64,000 nt of DNA from Bacillota bacterium. GTDB lineage: Bacteria; Bacillota; Clostridia; Tissierellales; Tissierellaceae. The notes beneath the pieces were generated by a model. It did no database searches. It had not been told where the DNA came from and saw only the letters and a program-made list of their open reading frames with translations. The stretch covers positions 62,001 through 126,000 of the forward strand of contig JAEWGC010000037.1 in assembly GCA_023388495.1 (NCBI GenBank), written 5' to 3'. The translations under genes were made by a program, and so were the position numbers. Below are positions 25,453 to 34,565 of the stretch, in pieces; within the stretch, counting starts at the first letter, position 1, and each line of letters starts with the position of its first letter.

Positions 25453-26564
25453 CTACTTAGCCGCTCTTGCTCTTTAAAGGATTTTCTCCTAAAGAAATAT
25501 ATTATAACTGCTATTATAGGAATCCCAGTTTTAAATATAAAGTAGTAAATATATTCAAGAGGCTTTGGAATAGCTATTTGGAGCCACATAGGATTTATAT
25601 CGGATAAATAATAGGTTATTATAGCAGCGATAATAGTTACAGGATACACAAATATATTTACATTTTTTTTCCTAAATACTTCTTTAAATGCATAACTTGC
25701 AATATAAATATAAGCAACAATTCTAGTCATTATAGTTAGTATCCATATAACTAAAAATGCAGATTCTATTCGCTCAAATATAGAATAGGTTCTAACCATT
25801 CTAACATAGGTTAAAAAAGGATAGTTAGAATGTCTAGTTTGTTCTATTCCTAGGGAAGTTTGCGTTACTATTACCATCATCAAGGTAATCACTAAAGAAT
25901 AAGCAGTTGATTTTATTAGAATTTTAATTATATCCTTTTTATTCTCAAGCTGTGGAGTATTCATTACCAGTATATATAAATCTGTAAATATAAGTGATAC
26001 CTCTAATGCCCCCTTGTTAATGCCTAGAAAGGTAGAATCCCTATATATTGGAAGTAATATATTGAAGTCTATATTGTTATACCCAAGTAAAACAAAAAGA
26101 ATAATCGAACCTATAATAATAGGTCCAAATAATTCTGCTGTTCTGGCTAAAACCTCCAGCCCCCTGGAAGTTGCATATAAAAAAAGAATCATTAAAACAA
26201 TTATAACTATTATTGGTGCTAATTCTGTCATAAAGGTAGTTCTTATCATTTGAATTGCAATATAGAAAAATAATATTACCAGCCTCATAAAAAATATACC
26301 ATAGACTATTCCAAGAATATTCCCTATGAATTTCCCAAATAACTTCTCCATATATCCAATAATGGTTAAATCATTAAATCTAATGGATAGAAATATTAAT
26401 GGGATATTAGTTATAATGGTATAGAAAAAAGACAATATAAGCATTATCCATGTATCTTGGTTAGCTGGCCCCATATGAATTATAGGCATAATAGTTATAA
26501 AATTAGCTATTCTGCTAATAGCAATAATAAATATCTCCTGTCTGGTTGATATCCTTTCTATCAT
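25449..26564 (-). CDS. GerAB-type spore germination permease (operon 3)
   Basis: B subunit of receptor 3, 371 aa, about ten hydrophobic helices, with the early motif IIHMGPANQDTWIM and a basic C-terminal tail (FFRRKSFKEQERL). Full family length and intact frame. The ATG has AAAAGGAG upstream and lies 5 bases after the gerC stop. It is the last gene of operon 3 and converges on the histidine kinase gene with a 4-base overlap. Confidence 0.93.
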   Translation of the reverse strand: MIERISTRQEIFIIAISRIANFITIMPIIHMGPANQDTWIMLILSFFYTIITNIPLIFLSIRFNDLTIIGYMEKLFGKFIGNILGIVYGIFFMRLVILFFYIAIQMIRTTFMTELAPIIVIIVLMILFLYATSRGLEVLARTAELFGPIIIGSIILFVLLGYNNIDFNILLPIYRDSTFLGINKGALEVSLIFTDLYILVMNTPQLENKKDIIKILIKSTAYSLVITLMMVIVTQTSLGIEQTRHSNYPFLTYVRMVRTYSIFERIESAFLVIWILTIMTRIVAYIYIASYAFKEVFRKKNVNIFVYPVTIIAAIITYYLSDINPMWLQIAIPKPLEYIYYFIFKTGIPIIAVIIYFFRRKSFKEQERLSS

Positions 26565-26569
26565 TAGAC

Positions 26570-27826
26570 CTATCTCCTTTTCCTTACATTAGCTGGAGTG
26601 TTTATAAGACCTGATTTTACAATTGTAGTTTCCACATTGACATCAAAGGATATCTTGGGAAATATATCCTGCCAATTCTCTGATATTTCCTTCCACAGCT
26701 TGGGATGCTGTTCATGGACTGCTACTCCAATACTAAAGTTATCCTGCTTAAATTCTTTTTGACCTTTATTTAATGTATCTGATATAAGCTCCTTTACCTT
26801 CTGGGAGCATGCCTCTTCAATTCTATATATGGTTTTAGAATCACCTACATTCATTGCCTGATTTATTTCGTTTAATTCTCCTCGAAGCTTTACATTTACA
26901 GTTAAATGTATCTCTCCATCATTTACACTAATTTTATTTTTAGTTTTAGATCTTAAAATATTTACTGTCGTAAATCTCCCATCCTCTCCAATAATTGAAA
27001 TATCTTCCTTTGAATCCTCAGGTGTCCTAAATACAATGGCCCCTCCTCTTATCTCATCTACTATGAAATTAAATCCTATCATCTCATTTCCTGTAAAGTA
27101 TCCCCATAATCTATCTCTTCTTAGAGCTGCGCCTCCTGTTGCATTTAGAACCATTTTCGTTTTCATTTCTCTTCTTTCTTCTATATCAAAGGCTTTTACC
27201 TCTTCAAGCCATACTACACCAACAACTGGATTGTTTCCAATATCATAAAAATATCTATACTTCTCCGCAAAGCTAATATTGATGCTTTTCGCATTATATG
27301 GAAAATTATTTAGAATGTCATATAAATAATTGCCTGTAGCTCTACCAAGTCCAGCCCTAACTCCAATAATATCATAGGCCTTAGCCTCTTTAGCAACTAC
27401 TACATACATATCTTCCCTTGGTTCATTATCCCTCATGAAAAAATCCATTAAATCAGTTATACCTCTTTTAGCAAATTCCTCACCTATAATAAGCAAATTA
27501 CTATGGGCAAGAAATATCTTTTTATCAAAATGTAGATTTATGTTATTTATTGCATCCCTTACTGTATCTCCCCTCCCCTGTGGATACACAAAACCTTGGG
27601 ATATAGGACTGCTTGGTACCGAACTACTAGAACTGTTATTGACACTTGGACTTGCTACTTCACATGTAATCACCACTTTTTCATTTTCATAGTCTATACC
27701 TATTGATGTAGCAATAGCTATTTTCTCTATCTCGCTTCCTCCAACTTCCGCCACACAAGATGATAGAAAAATAGAGGATATTATTATATATAAAGTTATA
27801 GTTAGTTTTTTTACAGAATTATTCAT
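26570..27826 (-). CDS. Ger(x)C family spore germination lipoprotein (operon 3)
   Basis: C subunit of receptor 3. I favour the ATG at 27826 (MNNSVKK), 9 bases after AAAGGA; an ATG at 27835 has this site directly against it. The signal ends in the lipobox IFLSSC, but the following residues are VAEVGG instead of the usual WD. The Ser-rich segment NNSSSSSVPSSPI (near 65) is a copy-specific insertion. The C-terminal family motifs FSIGVAVHEQHPK and VVKSGLINTPANVR (approximate) are kept. It overlaps the gerA stop by 8 bases. Confidence 0.92.
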   Translation of the reverse strand: MNNSVKKLTITLYIIISSIFLSSCVAEVGGSEIEKIAIATSIGIDYENEKVVITCEVASPSVNNSSSSSVPSSPISQGFVYPQGRGDTVRDAINNINLHFDKKIFLAHSNLLIIGEEFAKRGITDLMDFFMRDNEPREDMYVVVAKEAKAYDIIGVRAGLGRATGNYLYDILNNFPYNAKSINISFAEKYRYFYDIGNNPVVGVVWLEEVKAFDIEERREMKTKMVLNATGGAALRRDRLWGYFTGNEMIGFNFIVDEIRGGAIVFRTPEDSKEDISIIGEDGRFTTVNILRSKTKNKISVNDGEIHLTVNVKLRGELNEINQAMNVGDSKTIYRIEEACSQKVKELISDTLNKGQKEFKQDNFSIGVAVHEQHPKLWKEISENWQDIFPKISFDVNVETTIVKSGLINTPANVRKRR

Positions 27827-29255
27827 TTTCTTCATTCCTTTTTCTTTGCTTCTTATTTGCTATATTCCTTGGTCTGTAATTCATTTCTTTTATAGGACGC
27901 ATCATAATAAAATCCTTCATACCTTCACTATCATATGGAGCTATAGGATACATAAATGGAACTCCAAATGATCTTATGCTTATAAGATGAATTATCATTA
28001 TAGCTAATCCACAAACAATACCAAATAACCCTAATGTTCCACCTAATATAAGAATTATATACCTATATATAACTATCATTTCCTTTTGCTCTGGTAGGAT
28101 AAACTCCATTATACCAGTAGTTGCAACAGTAATAACCATAATAGGTCCCACAAGCCCTGCTTGAACAGCAGTCTGTCCTAGTACTAAACCGCTAATTGTA
28201 GTTACTGCTGGCCCTATATTACCAGGTACTCGTAGTGAAGATTCCTTTATAAATTCAAAAAATAAAATCATTAAAAGAGCCTCTATTAATGCTGTAAAAG
28301 GAACTCCTTCCCTACCACTGACCATGGACATCAAAAGTTTAGTGGGAATCATTTCATGATGGAAAGTTTTTAATGCTACGACAAATCCTGGTAGAATTAT
28401 GGCCATAAGTAAGGCTATGAGCCTTAGTAGTCTCATATATGATCCATACTGAGGCTTAAAAGAATAATCCTCAACTGTTTGCAAATTTTCTATAAATAAC
28501 TTTGGCAAAGTTAATACCATTGGCGAGCCATCGCAAATAATTGCAACTCTTCCTTCTAATATCTTTGCAGATGCTACATCAGGCCTTTCAGTAAATGCAA
28601 CAGTTGCAACTACTGACTTTGGTGAATCTTCAATTTCACGTTCTATATATCCAGAATCTATTACAGAACTTAAGCTAATCTTTTGGATTCTTCTTCTTGC
28701 TTCATCTAATATATCCGGATTAACTATATCATTCATATATACCAAGAGAATTTCGGTATTAGTTACTGTTCCTAGATAATATTTTTCAAATACTAAATTA
28801 GTACTTTTTATTATACGCCTTATAAGAGATTTATTTATATTTATATCTTCAACAAAGCCCTCTCTTGGTCCTCTTATTACCCTTTCATTAGCAGGTTCAT
28901 CTATTGCTCTTTTTTCCCAATAGCCTATATCAAATAAATATGCTACATCCATATCTTCCATAAACAAAGCTGGATTTCCACTGAGGATAGCCTGCGACAC
29001 CTTATCTAAATCGTAAACTTCTTCTCCACCTGCAATTAGAATAGTTGATAATATATCATGTGGAGAAGTTAATTCTTGAATTAATGGTTTTATCAATCCT
29101 TCTAGTAACCCATTCTTGTCTACAATCTCCTCTATATATACAACCATTGCCTTTACATTACATAAAGTATCAAATTCATATATTGTCAAGTCACTAGTAT
29201 TATTAAATATTCTTTTTAATTCTTCTCGATTGTTTTTCAAATTCTTTGAAATCAT
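27819..29255 (-). CDS. GerA-family spore germination receptor subunit A (operon 3)
   Basis: A subunit of receptor 3, 478 aa from the ATG at 29255 (AAGGGTGAG upstream; MISKNLKNN aligns with the start of the operon 2 copy). An in-frame TTG at 29309 is unlikely. Soluble N-terminal region with RAIDEPANERVIRGPREGF, then membrane helices with SGREGVPFTA, GQTAVQAGLVGP and SFGVPFMYPIAPYD. First gene of an A-C-B operon. A basic tail (KKQRKRNEENE) follows. Motifs are complete, so it is probably functional. Confidence 0.95.
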   Translation of the reverse strand: MISKNLKNNREELKRIFNNTSDLTIYEFDTLCNVKAMVVYIEEIVDKNGLLEGLIKPLIQELTSPHDILSTILIAGGEEVYDLDKVSQAILSGNPALFMEDMDVAYLFDIGYWEKRAIDEPANERVIRGPREGFVEDININKSLIRRIIKSTNLVFEKYYLGTVTNTEILLVYMNDIVNPDILDEARRRIQKISLSSVIDSGYIEREIEDSPKSVVATVAFTERPDVASAKILEGRVAIICDGSPMVLTLPKLFIENLQTVEDYSFKPQYGSYMRLLRLIALLMAIILPGFVVALKTFHHEMIPTKLLMSMVSGREGVPFTALIEALLMILFFEFIKESSLRVPGNIGPAVTTISGLVLGQTAVQAGLVGPIMVITVATTGIMEFILPEQKEMIVIYRYIILILGGTLGLFGIVCGLAIMIIHLISIRSFGVPFMYPIAPYDSEGMKDFIMMRPIKEMNYRPRNIANKKQRKRNEENE

Positions 29256-29314
29256 ACTTCTCACCCTTAGGATTTTTTCACTATATTTAATTATTTCCAA
29301 ATATGACAAAAAAT

Positions 29315-29348
29315 ATAATAGTCATTAGGATATCCTAATGACTATTAT
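29315..29348. terminator. Palindromic terminator below the amidohydrolase gene
   Basis: A perfect 34-base palindrome centred on GGATATCC at 29328-29335, with ATTTTTTG after it on the minus strand. It begins 4 bases below the mtaD stop and also separates that unit from germination operon 3. Confidence 0.8.
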
Positions 29349-29352
29349 ATTT

Positions 29353-30633
29353 TTATCGACAGATTAAATCTTTTCCATGTTTTTCTGCCATAAATTTTAT
29401 TTTCTCTACATCTAAAGTCTTTATTTCTCTTTTCTCCATTATTATCTTGCCATCTACTATGACTGTATCCACATCTGAAGCTTGAACTCCATAAGCTAAA
29501 GAGGAAATTAGATTATGGTGTGGATAAAGATGTGGTTTATCTATGTCTATTAATATCATATCTGCCTTTTTACCTACTTCTATCGAGCCTATTTCTTTGT
29601 CCCATTGTAAAGCTCTCGCACCATTTATGGTTCCCATTTCTAGAGCTGATATAGCTGGAACTGATACTGCATCTAAATTAACTGCCTTGTTGATTATAGC
29701 TGCTAGATTTATCTCTTCAAACATATTTAAATTATTATTGGATGAAGAACCATCTGTACCTAAGGCTACGTGAATTCCTCTTTTTAACATCTTATCTACT
29801 GGAGCAAATCCAGAGGCCAGTTTCAAGTTACTACCTGGATTATTTACTGGAAATACATTTTTCTCCTTCATTATCTCCATATCCTCATCATCTACGTGAA
29901 CACAGTGGGCTCCTATGGTGTGTAAATCAAATAGTCCTAAATCATACACATGTTTTATAGGTGATTTACCATATAGATCAAAGCTATCTTCTACTTCTTT
30001 TTTTGTTTCCGATAAATGGATATGAAGACCTGTATTTAACTCCTTAGCTAATTTTACTGTTTCTTTTAGGAAATCTGGACTACATGTATATGGTGCATGA
30101 GGAGCCACCATGACCTTAATTCTTCCCTTCCCTCTACCATTCCAAGTTTTAAATAACTCCTTAGTTTCATCAAGTTTTACTTGTGCCTGATTATCCTCTA
30201 TTAATCCCCTTGTAAGTACTCCTCTTATACCTGATTCTTCTAAGCCCTTACCTACTTCATCCATGAAAAAGTACATATCACAAAAGGCAGTAGTACCACT
30301 TTGAATCATTTCAACCATACTTAGAAGTGAACCCCAATATATATCTTTAGCATCTAATTTTGCTTCCGTAGGCCATATTTTTTTAGTTAGCCAATCATGC
30401 AATGGTAAATCATCTGCAAAATTTCTAAGTAAGGACATACCTATATGTGTATGTGCATTGATTAGTCCTGGCATTGCTACTTTGTTTTTTCCATCAATTA
30501 TTCTTTCAACTTGTATATCTTCTCTTATTTCACCAATATGGGTAATTACATTATCTTTAATATATATATTAGTATACTCGATTATCTCACTTTTCCCATC
30601 CATGGGAATTAAATTAATATTTTTTATTAGCAT
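29353..30633 (-). CDS. mtaD: 5-methylthioadenosine / S-adenosylhomocysteine deaminase
   Basis: Amidohydrolase of 426 aa. Metal ligands are H61 and H63 (NAHTHIGMSLLRN), the His of HIHLSE near 208, the His of GAHCVHV, and the Asp of GTDGSSSNNNLNM. This is the MtaD/TrzN-like pattern; such enzymes deaminate SAH or MTA to the inosine form. Substrate specificity within the group varies. It is the last gene of a three-gene run (DUF1893, ECF S-component, mtaD) with an ATG 18 bases below the ECF gene. Confidence 0.85.
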   Translation of the reverse strand: MLIKNINLIPMDGKSEIIEYTNIYIKDNVITHIGEIREDIQVERIIDGKNKVAMPGLINAHTHIGMSLLRNFADDLPLHDWLTKKIWPTEAKLDAKDIYWGSLLSMVEMIQSGTTAFCDMYFFMDEVGKGLEESGIRGVLTRGLIEDNQAQVKLDETKELFKTWNGRGKGRIKVMVAPHAPYTCSPDFLKETVKLAKELNTGLHIHLSETKKEVEDSFDLYGKSPIKHVYDLGLFDLHTIGAHCVHVDDEDMEIMKEKNVFPVNNPGSNLKLASGFAPVDKMLKRGIHVALGTDGSSSNNNLNMFEEINLAAIINKAVNLDAVSVPAISALEMGTINGARALQWDKEIGSIEVGKKADMILIDIDKPHLYPHHNLISSLAYGVQASDVDTVIVDGKIIMEKREIKTLDVEKIKFMAEKHGKDLICR

Positions 30634-30651
30634 TCTATCACTCCCAATTTA

Positions 30652-31179
30652 TTAGTCTAAATCTATGGTAGTATATCGTGTTATACTATAAACTAAGCTA
30701 GGTACTAGTATTAGCTGAATTATAATACCTGGAATTCCTGTTGTAACTCCACCTATTACAAATGTCATAGGATCCATCTTTACTGCAAAAAAGGCTGCTA
30801 ATATAAATACTACTAATCCTGCCATTATTCTTCCAGCCACCATAGATATTATTAATGCAACTACTGAAGGTAGTTCAAGTCTTCTATATAGGAATGAGGC
30901 TACCAGTCCATAAATACCTAATTCAAAAACCATAATTATTGCCATTGGAAATAATGGTGGCATCCCAGTAATTAAAGAATTAAGTATTGGAGTTAACATA
31001 CCTAATAATAAAGCTAAAGAAGGTGGTAATAAAAAACCTCCCAATAAAACCGGAATATGCATAGGTAAAAATATTTTTCCAGAAATTCCTGTTGTGTGAA
31101 ATATCATAGGTACAATAATTCCTATGGCTAATAGTAATCCTGCAATTATTAATCTTTTAGTATTGTTTTTTTCGTACAT
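30652..31179 (-). CDS. ECF transporter S-component (substrate-binding membrane subunit)
   Basis: 175 aa with five or six hydrophobic helices; MHIPVLLGGFLLPP near residue 40 and the Ala/Gly-rich helices are typical of energy-coupling factor S-components. These bind a vitamin or related nucleoside-like solute and use a shared EcfAAT module encoded elsewhere. The substrate is not evident. The neighbour mtaD acts on a purine nucleoside thioether, so a purine-like or methionine-cycle ligand is one guess. The ATG is 30 bases below the DUF1893 stop. Confidence 0.85.
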   Translation of the reverse strand: MYEKNNTKRLIIAGLLLAIGIIVPMIFHTTGISGKIFLPMHIPVLLGGFLLPPSLALLLGMLTPILNSLITGMPPLFPMAIIMVFELGIYGLVASFLYRRLELPSVVALIISMVAGRIMAGLVVFILAAFFAVKMDPMTFVIGGVTTGIPGIIIQLILVPSLVYSITRYTTIDLD

Positions 31180-31209
31180 TTAATGTCTCCTTTCTACGGG
31201 ACAACAAAG

Positions 31210-31638
31210 CTATCCCCTACTTATTGATTGAAAAAATTCTTTTATTCTTTGTAAAAGTAATGCTGGGTCCTCTGTAGTTAGTGAAAGCTTTTCTATAGGA
31301 CAATAGTCAGTTTTATCTCTATTTTTAATATATGGACAGGATTTGTCCATAGTATATGGAATTTTGTATTTTTCTAAGGTAGAAATGCCCCCTTCTGATA
31401 TTAAATCCGTATGTACTTCTTTAATTCCGATATATCCACATAATAAGGCTGCTCCTTTACCTATTACCCTATCGGCTAATGAAGCACCATAAGCCTCAGT
31501 TTTCATTTCAGTAGCCAAAGTATACATAGGCTTGATACCCTTATCCTTGGATTTGAATATTACCTCCTTATTCTTTACTACTACTAATGCTAAATCTTCT
31601 TCAATTAGAATTTCCTTTGCTTTTTCTAAATCCTTCAA
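31210..31638 (-). CDS. DUF1893 protein
   Basis: 142 aa, soluble. The first 85 residues carry the DUF1893 pattern (LALVVVKNKEVIFKS, GIKPMY, ADRVIGKGAALLCGY), a fold related to cytidine deaminases in the TM1506 structure, though the usual zinc-binding H/C-A-E and P-C-x-x-C motifs are not seen. A Cys-containing segment follows (SCPYIKNRDKTDYCP). Function is unknown. It opens the three-gene unit with the ECF S-component and mtaD; in many Clostridia these families occur together, as far as I recall. Confidence 0.75.
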   Translation of the reverse strand: MKDLEKAKEILIEEDLALVVVKNKEVIFKSKDKGIKPMYTLATEMKTEAYGASLADRVIGKGAALLCGYIGIKEVHTDLISEGGISTLEKYKIPYTMDKSCPYIKNRDKTDYCPIEKLSLTTEDPALLLQRIKEFFQSISRG

Positions 31639-31751
31639 TATTAATCCTCTCCCATAATGATGCTCGTAGTATATTGCACTTGCAATAATACTATATCATT
31701 TTAAATGGAAATAATAAATAGAAATTCCATAATTTTATCTTAATTGAAAAG

Positions 31752-31783
31752 GGAAAGTAAATAGTATACTATTCACTTTCCCC
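31752..31783 (-). terminator. Terminator of the opp-peptidase operon
   Basis: GGGAAAGTAAATAGTA (31752-31767) with TACTATTCACTTTCCC (31768-31783), one mismatch; minus-strand tail TTTTC. It lies 14 bases below the stop of the NlpC/P60 gene, the last gene of the operon. Confidence 0.8.
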
Positions 31784-31796
31784 TTAATTAGTTTAT

Positions 31797-32621
31797 TTAA
31801 AATATTGTTCCTATACCTGTTATAGTCTTTGCCAAATCCTCTTTATAATCTGAATGATTAGGATTTAAGCTATTGATTTTTACTCCACTATTGCTAGAGC
31901 TTGAGTGTATATATTTATCATCACCTATATACATTGCTACATGACCAGGAAAGAATAGAAGATCTCCAGGTTTAATTTCCTCTAAAGATATTTCTCTCAT
32001 ATATTCTTCTTTAAGTACGGCATCTCTATATATTATAATTCCATTCATTAAATAGGATATAGAACAAAGTCCTGAACAATCTATTCCAAGAGGACTTTTC
32101 CCTCCCCATCTATATTGAGTATCCATATATTCAAAAGCAGTTTCTACTAAGGCTTTTCTTATTCCTCCTTCCTCTTTTTTATTATGAGTTTCCTTTAGGC
32201 TACCTAAGTATATACTTTTTACCCAACCTTTTTTTCCATCTGCCAATTGGATTTCTGACCATTCTTTTTCTACTTTGCCAGTTGCCATAACTCTTGCACC
32301 CTTAGTTAAAACTTGAACTATATAGCCTTGGTAAGCAGGCTTTGACATGGCATCAACTACAGAGTGTATAATCATTCCCTTGGCAATATTCTTCCATTCC
32401 TCTGACTTTTCATCATCTATAATCATATCCGATTCGTGAATATAGCCTTTATAATTATAGTGTGTTTGGACTAAATACCAATTTTCTTCTACATTCTCTA
32501 CAATCTTAACAACCATACCGTAAAGACCTTCATCAGCCATTTCACTTTCAAAATTTGGGTGTAACCTAATGGGAACCACTGTTTTACTTAAAATTCCCCA
32601 TACTGATGTATTATTCTCCAT
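31797..32621 (-). CDS. NlpC/P60 peptidase with N-terminal SH3-like domains (YkfC-like)
   Basis: 274 aa, no signal peptide, so probably cytoplasmic. Two SH3b-like segments (about 10-65 and 80-140) precede an NlpC/P60 domain with catalytic C182 (GIDCSG), H227 (GHVAMYIG) and H239 (YIHSSS). This arrangement matches YkfC, which removes L-Ala-gamma-D-Glu from imported cell-wall peptides. Last gene of the opp operon. The dipeptide epimerase at 40974 would process the product to L-Ala-L-Glu. Confidence is high for the fold and good for the pathway. Confidence 0.9.
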   Translation of the reverse strand: MENNTSVWGILSKTVVPIRLHPNFESEMADEGLYGMVVKIVENVEENWYLVQTHYNYKGYIHESDMIIDDEKSEEWKNIAKGMIIHSVVDAMSKPAYQGYIVQVLTKGARVMATGKVEKEWSEIQLADGKKGWVKSIYLGSLKETHNKKEEGGIRKALVETAFEYMDTQYRWGGKSPLGIDCSGLCSISYLMNGIIIYRDAVLKEEYMREISLEEIKPGDLLFFPGHVAMYIGDDKYIHSSSSNSGVKINSLNPNHSDYKEDLAKTITGIGTIF

Positions 32622-32658
32622 TTTCTTCTCCTTCCATTATCTTAACCATTGGTTATTT

Positions 32659-33429
32659 TTACACAATCATCATATCATATATACTTCTCGAAATTCTACC
32701 GATAATTCTTTTTGCCTCAATGTTATGTTGTGCCTCTGTTACAAATATTCCAAGTAGATACTCCATATCTCCAACATAAAAAATACCTATATCATGATTC
32801 AATTTATCTAACTCTCCTGTTTTATGAGCAATAACTATGTCCTCATCAATATACCTTGATAAAGAGTCACGATGAGTTTGTCTTGATAATATATGGCTCA
32901 TTAATATACACATATCCTCTGTTAATATTGATTTATCATATATTTTTTCCATAATAATAGCCATATCAATTGCAGATGTTAGATTTTCCTTTCCTTCCTT
33001 TGCTGCCTGGAAATCCATCATTTTCCTTTGTAATACTGTACTCTTTAGTTCCAAGATATTAGCCATCTGATTTATTTTTTCATAGCCAAGAAGGTCTATT
33101 AATATATTAGTAGCTGTATTATCACTGGTTATTATCATAAGGGTTATTAAATCAAGAAAAGTATACTCATCTATCTTTAACTCAGATATTATACTAAAAT
33201 CTACTTTCTCTTTTTCTTTTACTTTTATTTTCTCATCTAATGAAAATATCCCTTCTTCAACTTGGTTTAGTGCCTCTACCATTATCAATATCTTTATTGT
33301 ACTGGCAGAAGGAATTACTCTGTTTTCATCAAATCTTATAAGCCATTTATTCTTAACTAAATCCTTCATAACTACTGACACTTTTGCTTCTGTATCTTTT
33401 ATTTCTTTTAAAACTATATGTTCTAGCAT
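32659..33429 (-). CDS. Class A beta-lactamase-type serine hydrolase
   Basis: 256 aa without a signal peptide. It has the penicilloyl-serine motifs S43-T-I-K46, S102-D-N104 and K203-T-G205. E145 and N149 have the spacing of Glu166/Asn170 of class A beta-lactamases, but the surrounding ENLTSAIDMA is closer to family members that are not lactamases. A cytoplasmic location and a place between C39 and NlpC/P60 peptidases in a peptide-uptake operon point to hydrolysis of imported D-Ala-containing or muropeptide-type substrates rather than to antibiotic resistance. Confidence 0.8.
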   Translation of the reverse strand: MLEHIVLKEIKDTEAKVSVVMKDLVKNKWLIRFDENRVIPSASTIKILIMVEALNQVEEGIFSLDEKIKVKEKEKVDFSIISELKIDEYTFLDLITLMIITSDNTATNILIDLLGYEKINQMANILELKSTVLQRKMMDFQAAKEGKENLTSAIDMAIIMEKIYDKSILTEDMCILMSHILSRQTHRDSLSRYIDEDIVIAHKTGELDKLNHDIGIFYVGDMEYLLGIFVTEAQHNIEAKRIIGRISRSIYDMMIV

Positions 33430-33449
33430 TTATACACCACCTTAAAATT

Positions 33450-34538
33450 TTAGACCTCTGGAGTTAATATATATACTATTTTACTCCAAGCCTTTTCAAA
33501 TCCTGATACTTCATATTCTCTACGTACAGTGCTATTGTCTGGAGCTGCAGGATCATTTACAATGATGTATTCCTTTCCATCCTTTATTGTAAAACCTCTT
33601 ACAACTAATAAATGTCCACTAGGATAAGTTTGAGGAGCACCTTTTAGGACATCCTCAGATTTAGTTTTTATAGATGCTATTACTGGAATTCCATCTGCAA
33701 TTTTATCTTTAATTTCATTAATTGAAACAAAACGAGCTACATATGATGTAAATCCCTGAGAACCTGCATAAGCCACATTGTAAGACCAGTTTCCATATAT
33801 ATTTTCTGTACCATCAAGTACCTTATCAGCTACTTCTTCAGTTTTCAAGTTGTTTCCGTAATATTCCATTACCATAGATAATGATGTAGGACTACAAATT
33901 ACACTTCCTATTTCTGGAACAATCATCTGAGATCTTTCTGGCACATTAAGATCTATTAACCAATCCTTATTTTCTGCTAAAACTGGTACTATCTCATCAG
34001 AAAGCTTTAATGCTGCAAATATACTTCTGATTCGTGGACTCTCCATATTGTCAACTTCTCTTCTTATAACTATATTGTATTGAATAGCATCAGCATCTTT
34101 ATTCCATAGCACTACTAATGTATCTATATCCATGTTTGCAATCTTGTCTCTTTGCCCATCTACACTACCTCTATAACCATTTGAAGACCATTTGCCATAG
34201 GATAACCATATTGACCATTCATCTTCCACCCTAACTTTAAGATATAATTCTACTTCAGTTCCTTCTGGTGTATCCACATTCCAAGAAGATACTAATTCTC
34301 TAAACTTATTTGTATTGATGATTGGAGATAAATAACTTCCTTCAACTGCATTATTACTTAATACAATTTCTGTGTTTTCATTAATCTCAAGATTCTCCAT
34401 TTTTCCCAGTTTAAAATCTTCTTTACTATTTGCAATAATGCCTCCATCAATACTTACTTCCTTTTCTATGCTTGTTTTACTACATCCAGTCATCAATATC
34501 CCTACCCCCAATATTAAAAAAAGTATTTTCTTAAACAT
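33450..34538 (-). CDS. C39-family peptidase lipoprotein
   Basis: 362 aa from ATG 34538 (MFKKILF), with GGGGGGA upstream; the frame opens five codons earlier without a better site. Lipobox LMTGC. The N-terminal half is beta-rich. The C-terminal half is a C39-type papain-fold domain with Cys in SVICSPTSLSMVM, His in SGHLLVVRGF and the acidic partner in IVNDPAAPDN. C39-like lipoproteins cleave peptides outside the membrane. Encoded in the opp operon, it may trim peptides before uptake. Confidence 0.85.
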   Translation of the reverse strand: MFKKILFLILGVGILMTGCSKTSIEKEVSIDGGIIANSKEDFKLGKMENLEINENTEIVLSNNAVEGSYLSPIINTNKFRELVSSWNVDTPEGTEVELYLKVRVEDEWSIWLSYGKWSSNGYRGSVDGQRDKIANMDIDTLVVLWNKDADAIQYNIVIRREVDNMESPRIRSIFAALKLSDEIVPVLAENKDWLIDLNVPERSQMIVPEIGSVICSPTSLSMVMEYYGNNLKTEEVADKVLDGTENIYGNWSYNVAYAGSQGFTSYVARFVSINEIKDKIADGIPVIASIKTKSEDVLKGAPQTYPSGHLLVVRGFTIKDGKEYIIVNDPAAPDNSTVRREYEVSGFEKAWSKIVYILTPEV

Positions 34539-34565
34539 GTTTCCCCCCCGCATTTAGGCATTTTA

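Noticed and set aside
32659..33429. Antibiotic resistance beta-lactamase
   Set aside because: No signal peptide, peptide-recycling operon context, and omega-loop surroundings unlike true lactamases; annotated as a hydrolase instead.
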